This document shows, one piece after another, positions 1 through 9,005 of a stretch of DNA of 64,000 nt (positions are counted from its first letter, which is position 1; the number at the start of each line of letters is the position of its first letter). Made by a program: the position numbers and the translations under genes. The stretch is from Sporolactobacillus kofuensis (lineage in GTDB: Bacteria; Bacillota; Bacilli; Bacillales; Sporolactobacillaceae). Location of the stretch: positions 186,001 to 250,000 of the forward strand of contig NZ_JAMXWN010000002.1 in NCBI RefSeq assembly GCF_024125425.1, in the 5' to 3' direction. Under the pieces are notes generated by a model, which did no database searches, was not told the origin of the DNA, and saw only the letters and a program-made list of their open reading frames with translations.

Positions 1-1543
1 CTTGAGCGCAAAGGAAGACTGCGGCAAGTAGGCTGCCTGTGAGTACAAGCCGGAGTCCTTTGCCCACACGCTGAACACGTGTCTTTTCCGCATTTTCCAT
101 ACTTAATAAGTGGACAAGCTCTCTAAATCCGAATATGCTGCCGAGCAGAATGAATGGTGTATAGAGCATGCTATAGCGCGGCTCTGCCTCCCACACGAAC
201 ACATAGAAGATAAAATTCCCGAACAGGCAAATTTGGATCAAAAGATTGAGATCTGCCTTTCTCGTTCTGAAGTAGCGCAGTACGGAAAGGATCAAGAGTA
301 AAATGTTTACGATATAAAACACTTGGATCATAAAAAGAGTCAATTGATTTTTATGATTAAAGAGATACTGGTACGCTTTGGTAGGATGATTGGACAAATG
401 GGTGTACCAATAATAGCCATGCGCACCGGTTCCCCACGTTCTCGCTGTCTTTATCCCCCAAAGGCGAACCAATCCTTGCCATCCATAGTGACTTACTTGT
501 TGCTCGATCCGAAGTGCTGCTGCGTGTTTTTTCGCTGCCTGGTCCGGCTGTTGTCGTGTCAACTCATAATCATGACGATTGTAGCCACCGTCTTGAGAGA
601 CGCCGAGCATGATCCAGTTAAGTGTGGGCATGGACAACGAAGGATCTTGGGTATAGCCAAAATGACGTTCGACACCCTGGGAAGCTAAGCTAATCGAACT
701 GATCAAAATACCAATAATGGCGAGGTTGATCAATGTCTTTTTCCAGTTCAGAACAAGGAACATATAGATGACGAGCGCCGGCAGAAATAAAATCAGATTT
801 GGCCGGATTAGATCGCCAATGCCTAGAGCAATCCCAAGCAAAAAAATGTATCGAATTTTCATCGAACGACTGTACAGATCCCAAAGATAGAGCAGCAGAA
901 CCGGAAAGGCAATGGCAGCAGTATCTGTGTAAAAGTACATGGTGTAAAAGAATAACGGCAGACATGTGAGCGCGATCAATAGAAATAGACATGCTGTCCG
1001 TGCATCAAAAAACGTGCGTATAAGCTTCCATGATAGGAAAATGCCGACGAACAAGATCAGCGCACAGAAACTCCGATCAATGATCATATAATTCGTTACA
1101 TGCATGAGATCAAAAATACGATAAAGAACGTAACGCAACAGGGTGATCGGGATGTTATTCGGATACACCTTAAAATAAATACTGTCGGATGCATGTCCAT
1201 GCGCGAGAAGATATAAGGCTTCTGCGTAGGTATGTCCGCCATCAATGGCCGGGGGAATGATCGAATTAAAGACGGTGATCAATGTTCCCTCAATCAGTAG
1301 CATGATTGCAAAGAGGCCGGTTGAAAGTTTATTGATGACATGGTCGGAGAATCTTCCGAGCCATCGATAACAGGAAATCAGAAACAAGAGCACAATCATT
1401 GCAAACAGTGCAAGAGCAAGTGCTGTTGTCATAAGACCCTGGGTATGATGAAAGATTAATGGATACAGGAAACTGATCACGAGTACAGCGAGAAAGCATG
1501 CTACAAATGCAATGCTAAACAGAGTAATCAGGCTTTTTTTCAT
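1..1543 (-). CDS. Polytopic membrane glycosyltransferase (GT-C/PMT-like), 3' end off the window
   Basis: The minus frame is open from an ATG at 1543 to the left edge, about 514 codons, so the C-terminus is outside the window. The protein opens with MKKSLITLFSIAF and has many hydrophobic spans separated by short loops. An early loop carries the acidic patch IPPAIDGGHTYAE, and a late segment reads WEAEPRYSMLYTPF, resembling the E-x-PRY segment of lipid-linked-sugar glycosyltransferases of the GT-C fold. B. subtilis YkcB, next to YkcC, has the same general plan. It probably moves a sugar from a polyprenyl carrier to an envelope acceptor on the outer face of the membrane; the acceptor is unknown. 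It lies downstream of the GT2 gene on the same strand with a gap of 78 bp, so co-transcription is likely. The ribosome binding site is weak, and an in-frame GTG at 1561 is an alternative start. Confidence 0.72.
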   Translation of the reverse strand, partial: MKKSLITLFSIAFVACFLAVLVISFLYPLIFHHTQGLMTTALALALFAMIVLLFLISCYRWLGRFSDHVINKLSTGLFAIMLLIEGTLITVFNSIIPPAIDGGHTYAEALYLLAHGHASDSIYFKVYPNNIPITLLRYVLYRIFDLMHVTNYMIIDRSFCALILFVGIFLSWKLIRTFFDARTACLFLLIALTCLPLFFYTMYFYTDTAAIAFPVLLLYLWDLYSRSMKIRYIFLLGIALGIGDLIRPNLILFLPALVIYMFLVLNWKKTLINLAIIGILISSISLASQGVERHFGYTQDPSLSMPTLNWIMLGVSQDGGYNRHDYELTRQQPDQAAKKHAAALRIEQQVSHYGWQGLVRLWGIKTARTWGTGAHGYYWYTHLSNHPTKAYQYLFNHKNQLTLFMIQVFYIVNILLLILSVLRYFRTRKADLNLLIQICLFGNFIFYVFVWEAEPRYSMLYTPFILLGSIFGFRELVHLLSMENAEKTRVQRVGKGLRLVLTGSLLAAVFLCAQ

Positions 1544-1621
1544 TGTTAAAATAGAAGTCACATCCTATTCATACGGGGTATCGATAGCACGATAACTCCG
1601 ACAATAATGCTCAGATTTCTC

Positions 1622-2605
1622 TTAGAGCGCTTGTTTCTCAAAACGGTTGTTTTTTGATGCTACTAATTGCTTTTCAATGATGTAGCGTGGGCGGTGTTTG
1701 GTTTCTTTAAAGATCTTCCCAATATATTCACCAATGACACCGATCGCTGTAAGCTGTATACCGCCGAGCAACCAAATTGAGAGGATCATGGATGTCCATC
1801 CGGTAACGACATGACCAAGAAAATGTTGAATCAATGCGTACACACCAATCAGAAAACCAATGCCGACGATCGATGCCCCCAAATAGGTGACGATCCGGAT
1901 CGGTGCGATCGAAAATGAAGTAATTCCATCAACAGCGAAATTCAACATTTTCTTAAGAGGGTATTTTGACTCACCGGCAAAACGTTCTGCTCGATTGTAG
2001 TACACTTTCGTACTTTTAAAGCCAAGCAGCGGGATCATGCCACGTAAAAAGATATTTTCCTCCTGGTATTTGATGAGTTCATCGAGTACGCGACGACTCA
2101 GTAATCGGAAGTCTGCATGGTTAGGCACTGTCTTGACCCCAAGATGACCCATCAGTCCATAAAACATACGCGCGGTGTTTCTTTTGAAAAATGTATCTGT
2201 TTCTCGTTTGTCGCGAACCCCATAGACGATATCAAAGCCCTCATTGTATTTGATTAGAAATTGTTTAATTGCATTGACGTCGTCTTGCAAATCGGCGTCA
2301 ATAGTGATCACACAATCAGAATAAGGGCGCGCCGTCTCCATTCCGGCGATCAAAGCGTTCTGGTGCCCAAAATTTCGGCTGAGTTTCAATCCGGTGACTT
2401 CTTTATATTCTTCTATATAATGTTCAATAATTTCCCAAGTGTGGTCACTGCTGCCATCGTCAACGAGCAATAGCGTGCTGCCTTTAGCAATTAGCTGTTC
2501 CCGGCAGGCGTGCATTAACACGCCGCGTAATCGAGTCACTGTTTCTTTAAGAACCGCTTCTTCGTTATAGCAAGGGACGACAATGGTTAGAATCTGTTCG
2601 TTCAT
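1622..2605 (-). CDS. Family 2 glycosyltransferase, YkcC/GtrB-like (polyprenyl-phosphate sugar transferase)
   Basis: A protein of 327 residues. The N-terminal GT-A domain starts LTIVVPCYNEE, has VDDGSSD near residue 48 and the DADLQDD metal/nucleotide-sugar motif at 103-109. Two hydrophobic spans follow near residues 235-300, with the GEYIGKIF..TKHRPRYI ending usual in this family (GtrB, DPM1-like, B. subtilis YkcC). Length is typical. Members load a sugar from a nucleotide donor onto undecaprenyl phosphate at the cytoplasmic face. The next gene downstream is a GT-C-type membrane transferase that could use the product, so the two form a two-step envelope-glycosylation pair. The start has a TTTTTCCTCCTAAGG complement upstream, a good ribosome binding site. 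The sugar is not predictable from sequence. Confidence 0.88.
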   Translation of the reverse strand: MNEQILTIVVPCYNEEAVLKETVTRLRGVLMHACREQLIAKGSTLLLVDDGSSDHTWEIIEHYIEEYKEVTGLKLSRNFGHQNALIAGMETARPYSDCVITIDADLQDDVNAIKQFLIKYNEGFDIVYGVRDKRETDTFFKRNTARMFYGLMGHLGVKTVPNHADFRLLSRRVLDELIKYQEENIFLRGMIPLLGFKSTKVYYNRAERFAGESKYPLKKMLNFAVDGITSFSIAPIRIVTYLGASIVGIGFLIGVYALIQHFLGHVVTGWTSMILSIWLLGGIQLTAIGVIGEYIGKIFKETKHRPRYIIEKQLVASKNNRFEKQAL

Positions 2606-2724
2606 CTATTTTTTCCTCCTAAGGACTTACTTATTTCAAAACACGTTCAACTTCTTAACACTGCCCATCTTAAACTTGAATTGTTACGTGGTAACTAACG
2701 CAGTATGAAAATATCATGAGATTT

Positions 2725-2780
2725 TTCTCATTAAATTCTCATGTCACGTTCCTGACAGCGTTTCATTGAACTTGTATAAT
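2725..2780 (+). promoter_or_regulatory. Promoter of the response regulator with direct-repeat operator candidate
   Basis: A sigma-A-like promoter is visible: CTGACA at 2752-2757, a 17-bp spacer and TATAAT at 2775-2780. Just upstream of the -35, TTCTCAT occurs twice with an 11-bp period (2725-2731 and 2736-2742). Head-to-tail half-sites one helical turn apart are the usual layout for OmpR-family dimers, so this may be an autoregulatory site. The operator role is inference. Confidence 0.6.
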
Positions 2781-2833
2781 AATGGAGAGTTCTGAAAATC
2801 GGGAAATATTAGTGGAAGAGATGGACTTTACTT

Positions 2834-3532
2834 ATGAAAAAGGCGAATATATTACTTGTTGAAGATGAGAAAAGTGTGGCTTCCTTTGTTTCAACGGAGT
2901 TAGGCTTCGAAAATTATCAGGTTGAAGAGGCTTATGATGGGGAACAGGCCCTGAATCTTTTTCTTCAGGATGAGTCAAAATGGGACTTGATTTTGCTCGA
3001 CTGGATGCTGCCGAAACTTAATGGACTTGAAGTGTGCCGGCGCATTCGTAAGCGGAGTCTCGTACCGATTATTATTATGACCGCTCGGGATTATATTGGG
3101 GATAAGGTAGCGGGACTTGACGGTGGAGCGGATGATTACATCACGAAGCCTTTTGAAATTGAGGAACTGCTCGCTAGGGTTCGTGTTGCAATCCGGCGCA
3201 AGGATAGTTACGCAGCGGCGCCAATGAATCATGTTTATCAAGTGGGCGACCTGCGGCTCGATATCGAAAAACGGACGGCTGCACGAGATGGAGAAACCTT
3301 CAATTTAACTCAGAGAGAATTTGATCTTCTTGCCACGTTGATGAAGAATGAGGGGAAGGTATTGACCCGAGAAGAATTACTTTCCAAAGTGTGGGGATTT
3401 GACTATATGGGGCAAACCAATATTGTTGACGTCTATATCCGCTATCTACGGAATAAGATTGACAAAAATCAAACCTCAAGTCTGATTCACACAGTGCGCG
3501 GTATTGGCTATGCTTTGAGGATTGAAGAATGA
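2834..3532 (+). CDS. OmpR/PhoB-family response regulator
   Basis: A protein of 232 residues. The receiver domain spans about 1-120, with the acidic pocket ED at 10-11, the phospho-acceptor D56 in LLDWMLP, T83 and the invariant K105 in TKPFE. The winged-helix DNA-binding domain spans about 132-231, with LTQREFDLLATL and a VDVYIRYLRNKID recognition region. It is a DNA-binding transcription factor controlled by the kinase encoded directly downstream; its stop overlaps the kinase start by four bases (ATGA), implying translational coupling. It is divergent from the two glycosyltransferase genes, which are plausible targets but not shown to be. General architecture resembles ArlR/CssR; no closer identity is claimed. 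Confidence 0.93.
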   Translation: MKKANILLVEDEKSVASFVSTELGFENYQVEEAYDGEQALNLFLQDESKWDLILLDWMLPKLNGLEVCRRIRKRSLVPIIIMTARDYIGDKVAGLDGGADDYITKPFEIEELLARVRVAIRRKDSYAAAPMNHVYQVGDLRLDIEKRTAARDGETFNLTQREFDLLATLMKNEGKVLTREELLSKVWGFDYMGQTNIVDVYIRYLRNKIDKNQTSSLIHTVRGIGYALRIEE

Positions 3533-4920
3533 AAAATTGGCGTACCGCTTTTAACAAAAATAGGAAGACAACACTCTTCCGAATGAGCTTCTGGTATATC
3601 TTAATTCTTCTTCTCACGGTAGTATTCATTGGCCTTGCTGCCGTTACAAGCATCAGCTATCAACTCTACAAGAGTACCGAGCATGAAATTAATTATGTAG
3701 AAAAGCAACTTCATAAAGAGTCAAAGGAAAAGAATCCGGATTGGACCGATTCACTTGAGAATATTTTTTATTCTCAACATCCGGATTTTTACGTGCATAT
3801 TGAAACCCCGCAGCACAAAACGATTTATTCCAAGGGCAGCGAGAGCATTACGGACAATAATATGTATAAATTCAAGCTCTCACTTTTTTCATCCATTGCC
3901 TTTAAAAAGAAACTTGTGCCGATCTATCATCACCATTTCTTATATAACGGATACACCTTTGATTTGTATGTCCGGATGATCAGTATTCACAAATTCATTA
4001 GTCTCATGATCAAAGTCCTTTTGGTTTGTATCTTATTGGGTACTGTATTTGGCGCTTTGGCAATCTATCAGCTGTCGAAAAAATTGAGCAGACCGCTGAT
4101 GGAAGTCACGAGTATGATCAATCAAGTTACGGAAACCAATGATCTCAAGCAGCGTGTGCCTGTGCCGGAAAGCCCTAAGGAAGTCCATGAACTTGCTCTG
4201 GCATTCAATCAGTTGATGGGTCAACTTGATCAGCAGATTGAGCGGGAACTGCATTTTGTGTCCGATGCCTCCCATGAATTGAGAACACCACTTTCGGCGA
4301 TACGCGGTCATGTCGAACTCATTAAGCGGCATGGCAACGATCATCCGGAGCTCGTTCAGAAATCAATGCATTTCGTTGATGAAGAATCTAAACGTATGCA
4401 ACGCTTGATAAACCAGCTTCTGATGATTGCTCGATTAGATCGCAGATCAAAAGAACTGGAAAATGTTAATTTATCAATGATCGCAAAGAATGTCGTTTTG
4501 GATTACGCAACAGATGTCAAGCAACACTTTTCTACTGAGATTACGGATGCGACCTACGCCCTAGCCAATGAGGATTATGTCCACCAGGTTATGGTTTCTT
4601 TACTGGGCAATGCACGCAAATATACTCCGGAGGACGGATGGATTAAACTCATTATTAATCGAGACGAGCATTATTCCTATATCATTGTCCAGAATTCGGG
4701 CTCGTCGATTCCGGATGACGAGAAAGAGAAAATCTTTACACGTTTCTATCGGCTCGATAAATCCAGAACGAGTGAAAATGGCGGTTCCGGACTTGGACTC
4801 GCAATTGTCAAAGAATTGGTTGAGCTCGATGAGGGATCGATTTGGGTTGAAGATGTTGAACCGACCGGCAGTGCATTTATTGTCCGATTAAAGTCGAGAA
4901 CAGCGAATTCATTAAAGTAA
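3529..4920 (+). CDS. Sensor histidine kinase (HAMP-HisKA-HATPase_c)
   Basis: A protein of 463 residues. Transmembrane segments lie at about 18-42 and 158-180, enclosing an extracytoplasmic sensor loop of about 115 residues. A HAMP linker (about 181-233) follows, then the dimerisation/phosphoacceptor domain with H249 in SDASHELRTPLSAI. The ATPase domain has the N box at LLGNARKYTP (N361), a FTRFYRLDKSR F box and the GGSGLGLAIVK G2 box. The D-x-G of the G1 box is replaced by NSGSSIPD, as is common in ArlS-like kinases. It phosphorylates the preceding regulator. The overlapping ATGA start and shared promoter indicate an operon. The signal is unknown; the loop has no recognised ligand domain. A hairpin with a T run at 4955-5009 ends the operon. 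Confidence 0.93.
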   Translation: MKNWRTAFNKNRKTTLFRMSFWYILILLLTVVFIGLAAVTSISYQLYKSTEHEINYVEKQLHKESKEKNPDWTDSLENIFYSQHPDFYVHIETPQHKTIYSKGSESITDNNMYKFKLSLFSSIAFKKKLVPIYHHHFLYNGYTFDLYVRMISIHKFISLMIKVLLVCILLGTVFGALAIYQLSKKLSRPLMEVTSMINQVTETNDLKQRVPVPESPKEVHELALAFNQLMGQLDQQIERELHFVSDASHELRTPLSAIRGHVELIKRHGNDHPELVQKSMHFVDEESKRMQRLINQLLMIARLDRRSKELENVNLSMIAKNVVLDYATDVKQHFSTEITDATYALANEDYVHQVMVSLLGNARKYTPEDGWIKLIINRDEHYSYIIVQNSGSSIPDDEKEKIFTRFYRLDKSRTSENGGSGLGLAIVKELVELDEGSIWVEDVEPTGSAFIVRLKSRTANSLK

Positions 4921-4953
4921 GAGGCTTGAGGACCATCATTCTTTCATTTAATT

Positions 4954-5010
4954 AAAAATAGTGGCGTATCGGAATGATTGAGGATTTCGAACGCCTTATT
5001 TTTTTTTCTG
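4954..5010 (+). terminator. Rho-independent terminator after the two-component operon
   Basis: The arms AAATAGTGGCGT and ACGCCTTATTT pair with one bulge around a loop of about 24 nt. A run of eight or more T follows. The remaining gap to 5180 is AT-rich. It has a TTGACA at 5056-5061 but no convincing -10 partner. Confidence 0.6.
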
Positions 5011-5180
5011 AAAAAAGAGGCGAATAGACCATCACTTTTACTAGAATACTTGATTCATTGACAATTTTGGGTGAATATTGGAAAATGGAAATAACTTATT
5101 TATTATTGTGATAATTTTTTTTCTAGTAAAAAAGGCGCGTGAAATAGGATACGGCTCATGTGCAGCAGTGAAGGCTTCGA

Positions 5181-5897
5181 TTGCCACAAAAAGCGATCCG
5201 GCTTCCAAATGATTTGAAATGGTGGGGCGGTGGTTTTATTAACGCGAAATTAGAAAGGTTCAAAGATTTTGTCACTTTTCTTGGAGAAGTGCTCGGCGAC
5301 GATGTTGAAATTATTCTTCATGACGTCACCGACCTTGAGAATTCAGTTGTAGCGATTAGTGAAACGAATTTAAGCGGGCGAGAGATTGGAGCCCCGGTTA
5401 CGAACTTGATCTTGAAGATGTTAAAGGAAGGAAAGGCGGGGAACAAACCGTTTATCACCAACTATGAAGGAGTAGCCAAGGATGGGACGGTTCTACGTTC
5501 GTCAACGTTCTTTATTCGGGACCATGACGGTGAAATTATCGGCATGCTCTGTATTAATGTTGATTATCGAAAAATGGAAAATGTTATTGACTACTTAAGT
5601 AAATTTATTGGTGTACAGAAACCTGTAGAAAAGAAAACGGAAGTGACCGTCGAACATCTAAGCCCTTCCATCGAGGACTTGGCAAAAGCAAGCATTAAAG
5701 AAATTGTAGGTGGTGTGAATATCCCACCCGAACGGATGTCACAGGAAGAGAAATTAGAAATCATTGAAAAGTTAAATGAAAATGGAATCTTTCTACTCAA
5801 AGGAATTGTGAGTATCGTAGCGGAAGAATTATGCACTTCTGAGGCATCAATTTATCGCTACTTGAGCAAAGTAAAAAAAGTGCACGGTAATGTGTAA
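5181..5897 (+). CDS. YheO-type transcriptional regulator (PAS_6 plus HTH_22)
   Basis: A protein of 238 residues. The N-terminal half (about 20-130) matches the YheO-like PAS family, with FVTFLGEVLGDDVEIILHD, the LSGREIGAPVT core and a FFIRDHDGEIIGMLCINVD strand. The C-terminal part (about 165-236) is the family's helix-turn-helix, with EKLEIIEKLNENGIFLLKG and SEASIYRYLSKVK. Relatives such as DauR act as ligand-sensing regulators of amino-acid utilisation. The TTG at 5181 has AAGG six bases upstream and gives the usual family N-terminus after a short extension; no better start is in frame. It sits beside five M20 hydrolases and an ABC peptide transporter, so it is the best candidate for their controller. 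A strong terminator follows. Confidence 0.85.
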   Translation: MPQKAIRLPNDLKWWGGGFINAKLERFKDFVTFLGEVLGDDVEIILHDVTDLENSVVAISETNLSGREIGAPVTNLILKMLKEGKAGNKPFITNYEGVAKDGTVLRSSTFFIRDHDGEIIGMLCINVDYRKMENVIDYLSKFIGVQKPVEKKTEVTVEHLSPSIEDLAKASIKEIVGGVNIPPERMSQEEKLEIIEKLNENGIFLLKGIVSIVAEELCTSEASIYRYLSKVKKVHGNV

Positions 5898-5925
5898 AGG
5901 CAATGACATATGTCTCTATTCATGG

Positions 5926-5972
5926 CAAAAACTCCTGAAGGATGGCGAGTGTGATCCTTCAGGAGTTTTTTT
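5926..5972. terminator. Strong bidirectional terminator
   Basis: Perfect arms ACTCCTGAAGGAT and ATCCTTCAGGAGT surround a 9-nt loop. They are flanked by A on one side and a T run on the other, so the hairpin serves the yheO-like gene and may also serve the minus-strand hydrolase ending at 6090. Confidence 0.9.
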
Positions 5973-6089
5973 CAAAAGAAAAGAAACAGTCATGATTCGC
6001 TTAGGAGCGGAACAACGCTTGAATGAAAAAATAAAATGCTCTGTTTACGTCTAAAAGTATGAAAATACGTTTATTCGTTTGATTTTCGC

Positions 6090-7247
6090 TCAAAGATCTT
6101 TTACTTTTTTCAGCATATCAACAGCAAGATTGGCAAAGAATTTTGCACTTGGAAGAATGGCTTTTTCATCAATAATTAGGTCCGGATGGTGAAGATCAGA
6201 GTTTCCGGAAACCCCCATAAAGAAGAAGGCACCGGGGATTTTACGATTGTACTCAGCAAAATCTTCGCCTGCAAAAGACGGAGTGGGGGTAATCACTTGC
6301 AGTCCGGAAGATTTGGCGCTGCTCACGGCCCAGTCCGTTAGTTTTGCATCATTCATCAATGCCGGTCCGAGCTTTGTATAATGAAGACTACCTTTTGCGC
6401 CGAACCCTGCTGCAACACCTTCTACGATCCGTTTCATTTGTTCTGGAATCCGGTCACGCACTTTTTCGCGAAAGGTACGTACCGTGCCCTCCATTTGTGC
6501 GGTTTGAGGAAGTACGTTCCATGTATTTCCAGATTCAAGACGGGTTACACTGATGACGGCACTGTCCAAAGGGGAAATATTTCGGCTGACAATGGATTGC
6601 AGTGCAGTAATAATGTGTGAAGCCACAACAATGGAGTCAATCCCTGTTTCAGGTGCGGCAGCATGCGTCCCAATGCCTTCGATATCAATAGTGAATGTAT
6701 CGACCGCTGCCATGAGCGGACCGGACTTGATGCCAATTGTTCCAGTTGGGAGATTTGGCATGTCATGCATGCCGAAAATAGCTTGAACGTCGTCAAGAAC
6801 GCCGGATTCAATAACTTTCAGCGCACCACTGCCACTCTCTTCAGCAGGTTGGAAGATGATTTTAACAGTGCCTTCAAGTTCTTCTTTCCTTTCATTGAGT
6901 AACAAGGTCGCTCCAAGAATGGAAGCTGTATGGAAATCATGGCCACACGCGTGCATTTTGCCGGGAATTTTGGAAGCAAATGCCAATCCGGTCGCTTCCT
7001 GAATAGGTAAAGCGTCAATGTCCGTCCGGAGGCAGATCACAGGGCCTGGATTGGCTCCACGAATGACTGCCAATACGCCGGTCTCTAAGGGTAAGGGGAG
7101 CATATCAACGCCCGCATCGGAGAGCCAGTTTTTTATCGCTTTGGTTGTTTCCTTTTCTCCGTATGCGAGTTCAGGATACTGATGCAATTGGCGACGGCAC
7201 GCAATCAATTTTTCTTCAAATAAGGGATCATCTAAAAAAGTAGTCAA
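6090..7247 (-). CDS. M20D amidohydrolase (N-acyl amino acid / hippurate hydrolase type)
   Basis: A protein of 385 residues, typical of the family. It starts LIACRRQLHQYPELAYGE, has the cysteine and metal ligands in MHACGHDFHT (CGHD at 101-104), the catalytic and ligand glutamates in QPAEESGSG (136-137), a lid-domain GTHAAAPE segment and the C-terminal FAGEDFAEY. These zinc or manganese enzymes remove acyl or amino-acyl groups from amino acids in the cytoplasm; the substrate cannot be read from sequence. The TTG start at 7247 has GGAGCG eight bases upstream. It follows another M20 gene on the same strand (98 bp gap), both transcribed away from the transporter operon. It shares family but not close identity with the plus-strand gene at 9006. 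Confidence 0.9.
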   Translation of the reverse strand: MTTFLDDPLFEEKLIACRRQLHQYPELAYGEKETTKAIKNWLSDAGVDMLPLPLETGVLAVIRGANPGPVICLRTDIDALPIQEATGLAFASKIPGKMHACGHDFHTASILGATLLLNERKEELEGTVKIIFQPAEESGSGALKVIESGVLDDVQAIFGMHDMPNLPTGTIGIKSGPLMAAVDTFTIDIEGIGTHAAAPETGIDSIVVASHIITALQSIVSRNISPLDSAVISVTRLESGNTWNVLPQTAQMEGTVRTFREKVRDRIPEQMKRIVEGVAAGFGAKGSLHYTKLGPALMNDAKLTDWAVSSAKSSGLQVITPTPSFAGEDFAEYNRKIPGAFFFMGVSGNSDLHHPDLIIDEKAILPSAKFFANLAVDMLKKVKDL

Positions 7248-7345
7248 TGGGCACGCTCCTTGCAGAAATGGTTTGTTAAAAAAACTAGCATAATCAATTG
7301 GTTATTTTATAGCGATCATGTCATAGATCATTTAATTAATAAATC

Positions 7346-8587
7346 TTACTCCGACATCAGTATAGCCGAGGGGAGTTCTTTGTCGATTCCGGAAAAAGCA
7401 AGGGCAATCAACAAGACTGTCTGAGCACCTAAATGGGCGCCTTCAGGATTATAGTATTCTTCGAGGGTATGTTCACCGCCGCTTTGTCCTCCGCCACTCA
7501 ATGTCAGTGCCGGAATCCCTAAGCTGATGGCAACATTGGCATCAGTACTCATCGGTATCAGAACAGGTTTCAGGCCAAAGGAACGAGCGACTGCAAAAGC
7601 GATGCTGACCGCAGGTGCGTCGTGATTCTGATCACCGGCCGGGCGATCGCCGACTTGTGTGACTTCAGCCTGAATCAGCGTTCCTTTACCCCACCGATCA
7701 TTTTCCGCCTTGACCGCTTGATGAATACATTTAAGCGCCCTTTCTTCAAGATCGAGGAGTGCCTCTTGCGATATAGAACGCATGTCCAGTCCCATCTGCG
7801 CATGTTGAGCAATCGAATTAATTGACGTGCCCCCGCGGATTGTTCCAACAGTAAAAGTGGTCACCGGATCAGCCGGTACGCTCAGGTCGCTGATTGCTGT
7901 GATGGCGCGGCCAAGTGCATGAACGGCACTCGGCAAACCGAAATTTCCAAAGCTATGTCCTCCCGGTCCTTTGAAAGTAACCTTGTAACGGTGACTGCCA
8001 ACTGCTGTAGCGGTGATCTGTCCGGGTAGTCCCGGCTCGACAGATAGGAAAGCACCAATATCCGTGTGCGTTTTGAAAAGCGCCTTGACGCCGCGCAGAT
8101 CACCTAAGCCTTCTTCACCCACTGTGGCCACAAACATCAACGTATGCTTTGGTTTGATCTTTGAAGCATGAAGCGCACGAATGAGCGTGAGCAGTACAGC
8201 AAGCCCTCTCCCGTCATCTGAAATACCCGGTGCATAGATAATTCCTTGCTTAATCACGGGAGTAATCACTGTTCCCTCTGGAAAAACGGTATCCAAATGT
8301 GCGGAAATAACAATTTTCTTTTCATCCACAGCACCGGGCAGGAAGCCAATAACATTTCCTTCTGCATCTGTATGTACATCTTTTAATCCAAGTGTCTGGA
8401 ATCGGTTGGTCATCCATAGACCTTTTGCTGTTTCTTGAAAAGGCGGTGCAGGAATGGATGTAAGCTCAATTTGTTCAGAGGTGGTGGGCTCATGATCAGC
8501 AACAAGAAAGTGTAACGCAGCCTTCACAGCAGGCAGATCAACCATGTTCCGTATTATCTGTTCATCATCGCGTGCTCGACTGTCCAT
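7346..8587 (-). CDS. M20/M25/M40-type metallopeptidase
   Basis: A protein of 413 residues. Metal-binding motifs are SAHLDTVFP (H97, D99), GISDDGRG (121-128) and VGEEGLGD (about 157-164); a lid domain with GPGGHSFGNFG follows, and a late GGQSGGEHTLEEYY supplies the last histidine. The layout is that of the co-catalytic zinc peptidases of the PepT/M20 group. N-terminal residues 1-40 are not conserved-looking. The start ATG has GGAGG ten bases upstream. It probably heads a two-gene unit with the M20D gene at 6090-7247 and diverges from the transporter operon across a 418-bp AT-rich region. Activity is likely on di- or tripeptides or acylated peptides; this is inferred from family and context. 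Confidence 0.86.
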   Translation of the reverse strand: MDSRARDDEQIIRNMVDLPAVKAALHFLVADHEPTTSEQIELTSIPAPPFQETAKGLWMTNRFQTLGLKDVHTDAEGNVIGFLPGAVDEKKIVISAHLDTVFPEGTVITPVIKQGIIYAPGISDDGRGLAVLLTLIRALHASKIKPKHTLMFVATVGEEGLGDLRGVKALFKTHTDIGAFLSVEPGLPGQITATAVGSHRYKVTFKGPGGHSFGNFGLPSAVHALGRAITAISDLSVPADPVTTFTVGTIRGGTSINSIAQHAQMGLDMRSISQEALLDLEERALKCIHQAVKAENDRWGKGTLIQAEVTQVGDRPAGDQNHDAPAVSIAFAVARSFGLKPVLIPMSTDANVAISLGIPALTLSGGGQSGGEHTLEEYYNPEGAHLGAQTVLLIALAFSGIDKELPSAILMSE

Positions 8588-9005
8588 CGAATAAATACCT
8601 CCGCTCGTTTGTTAATAGATTGAAATTTCAAACTATTAATCTTCTTTAGGGAAGAAGAGAATTGCAATGATTGATTCAAGTTTTCTTGAGAATACACCCA
8701 CGGACAAAAAAACACTTTGTTATCTTTATCCAATTACCAATTGATAGTCAATGATCATTATTGCAATAAATTATAGCACATGGATAGCATTTGCTTGAAT
8801 AATAGAATTAAAGATTTTTTGCTGAAAAATGGAGAAATTTTGCTTAGTTGCAGATAATTTGTAGTAAAAAACATTTATTATATTAAGAATTATTTTGACG
8901 AATAATAAATTCTCATTTATAATAGCTCTTGTAGTTTTGTAAATTCAGAAAATAGAGTTTAGTTTTATTTTTCTATTATTTATTCTTTTCAACGGGAGGA
9001 AGAAA
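8588..9005. promoter_or_regulatory. Divergent intergenic region with a clear sigma-A promoter
   Basis: Very AT-rich DNA between the two divergent hydrolase units. The plus-strand promoter is TTGACG (8895-8900), 17 bp, TATAAT (8918-8923), giving a 5' leader of about 75 nt before the ATG at 9006, which has GGGAGGAAG directly upstream. No minus-strand promoter was convincing. This is the natural place for operators of the YheO-type regulator, but no inverted repeat stood out. Confidence 0.7.

Noticed and set aside
690-992. A 100-residue minus-strand frame and plus-strand frames at 110-688
   Set aside because: They are shadows of the glycosyltransferase read in another frame, which is open across the whole region.
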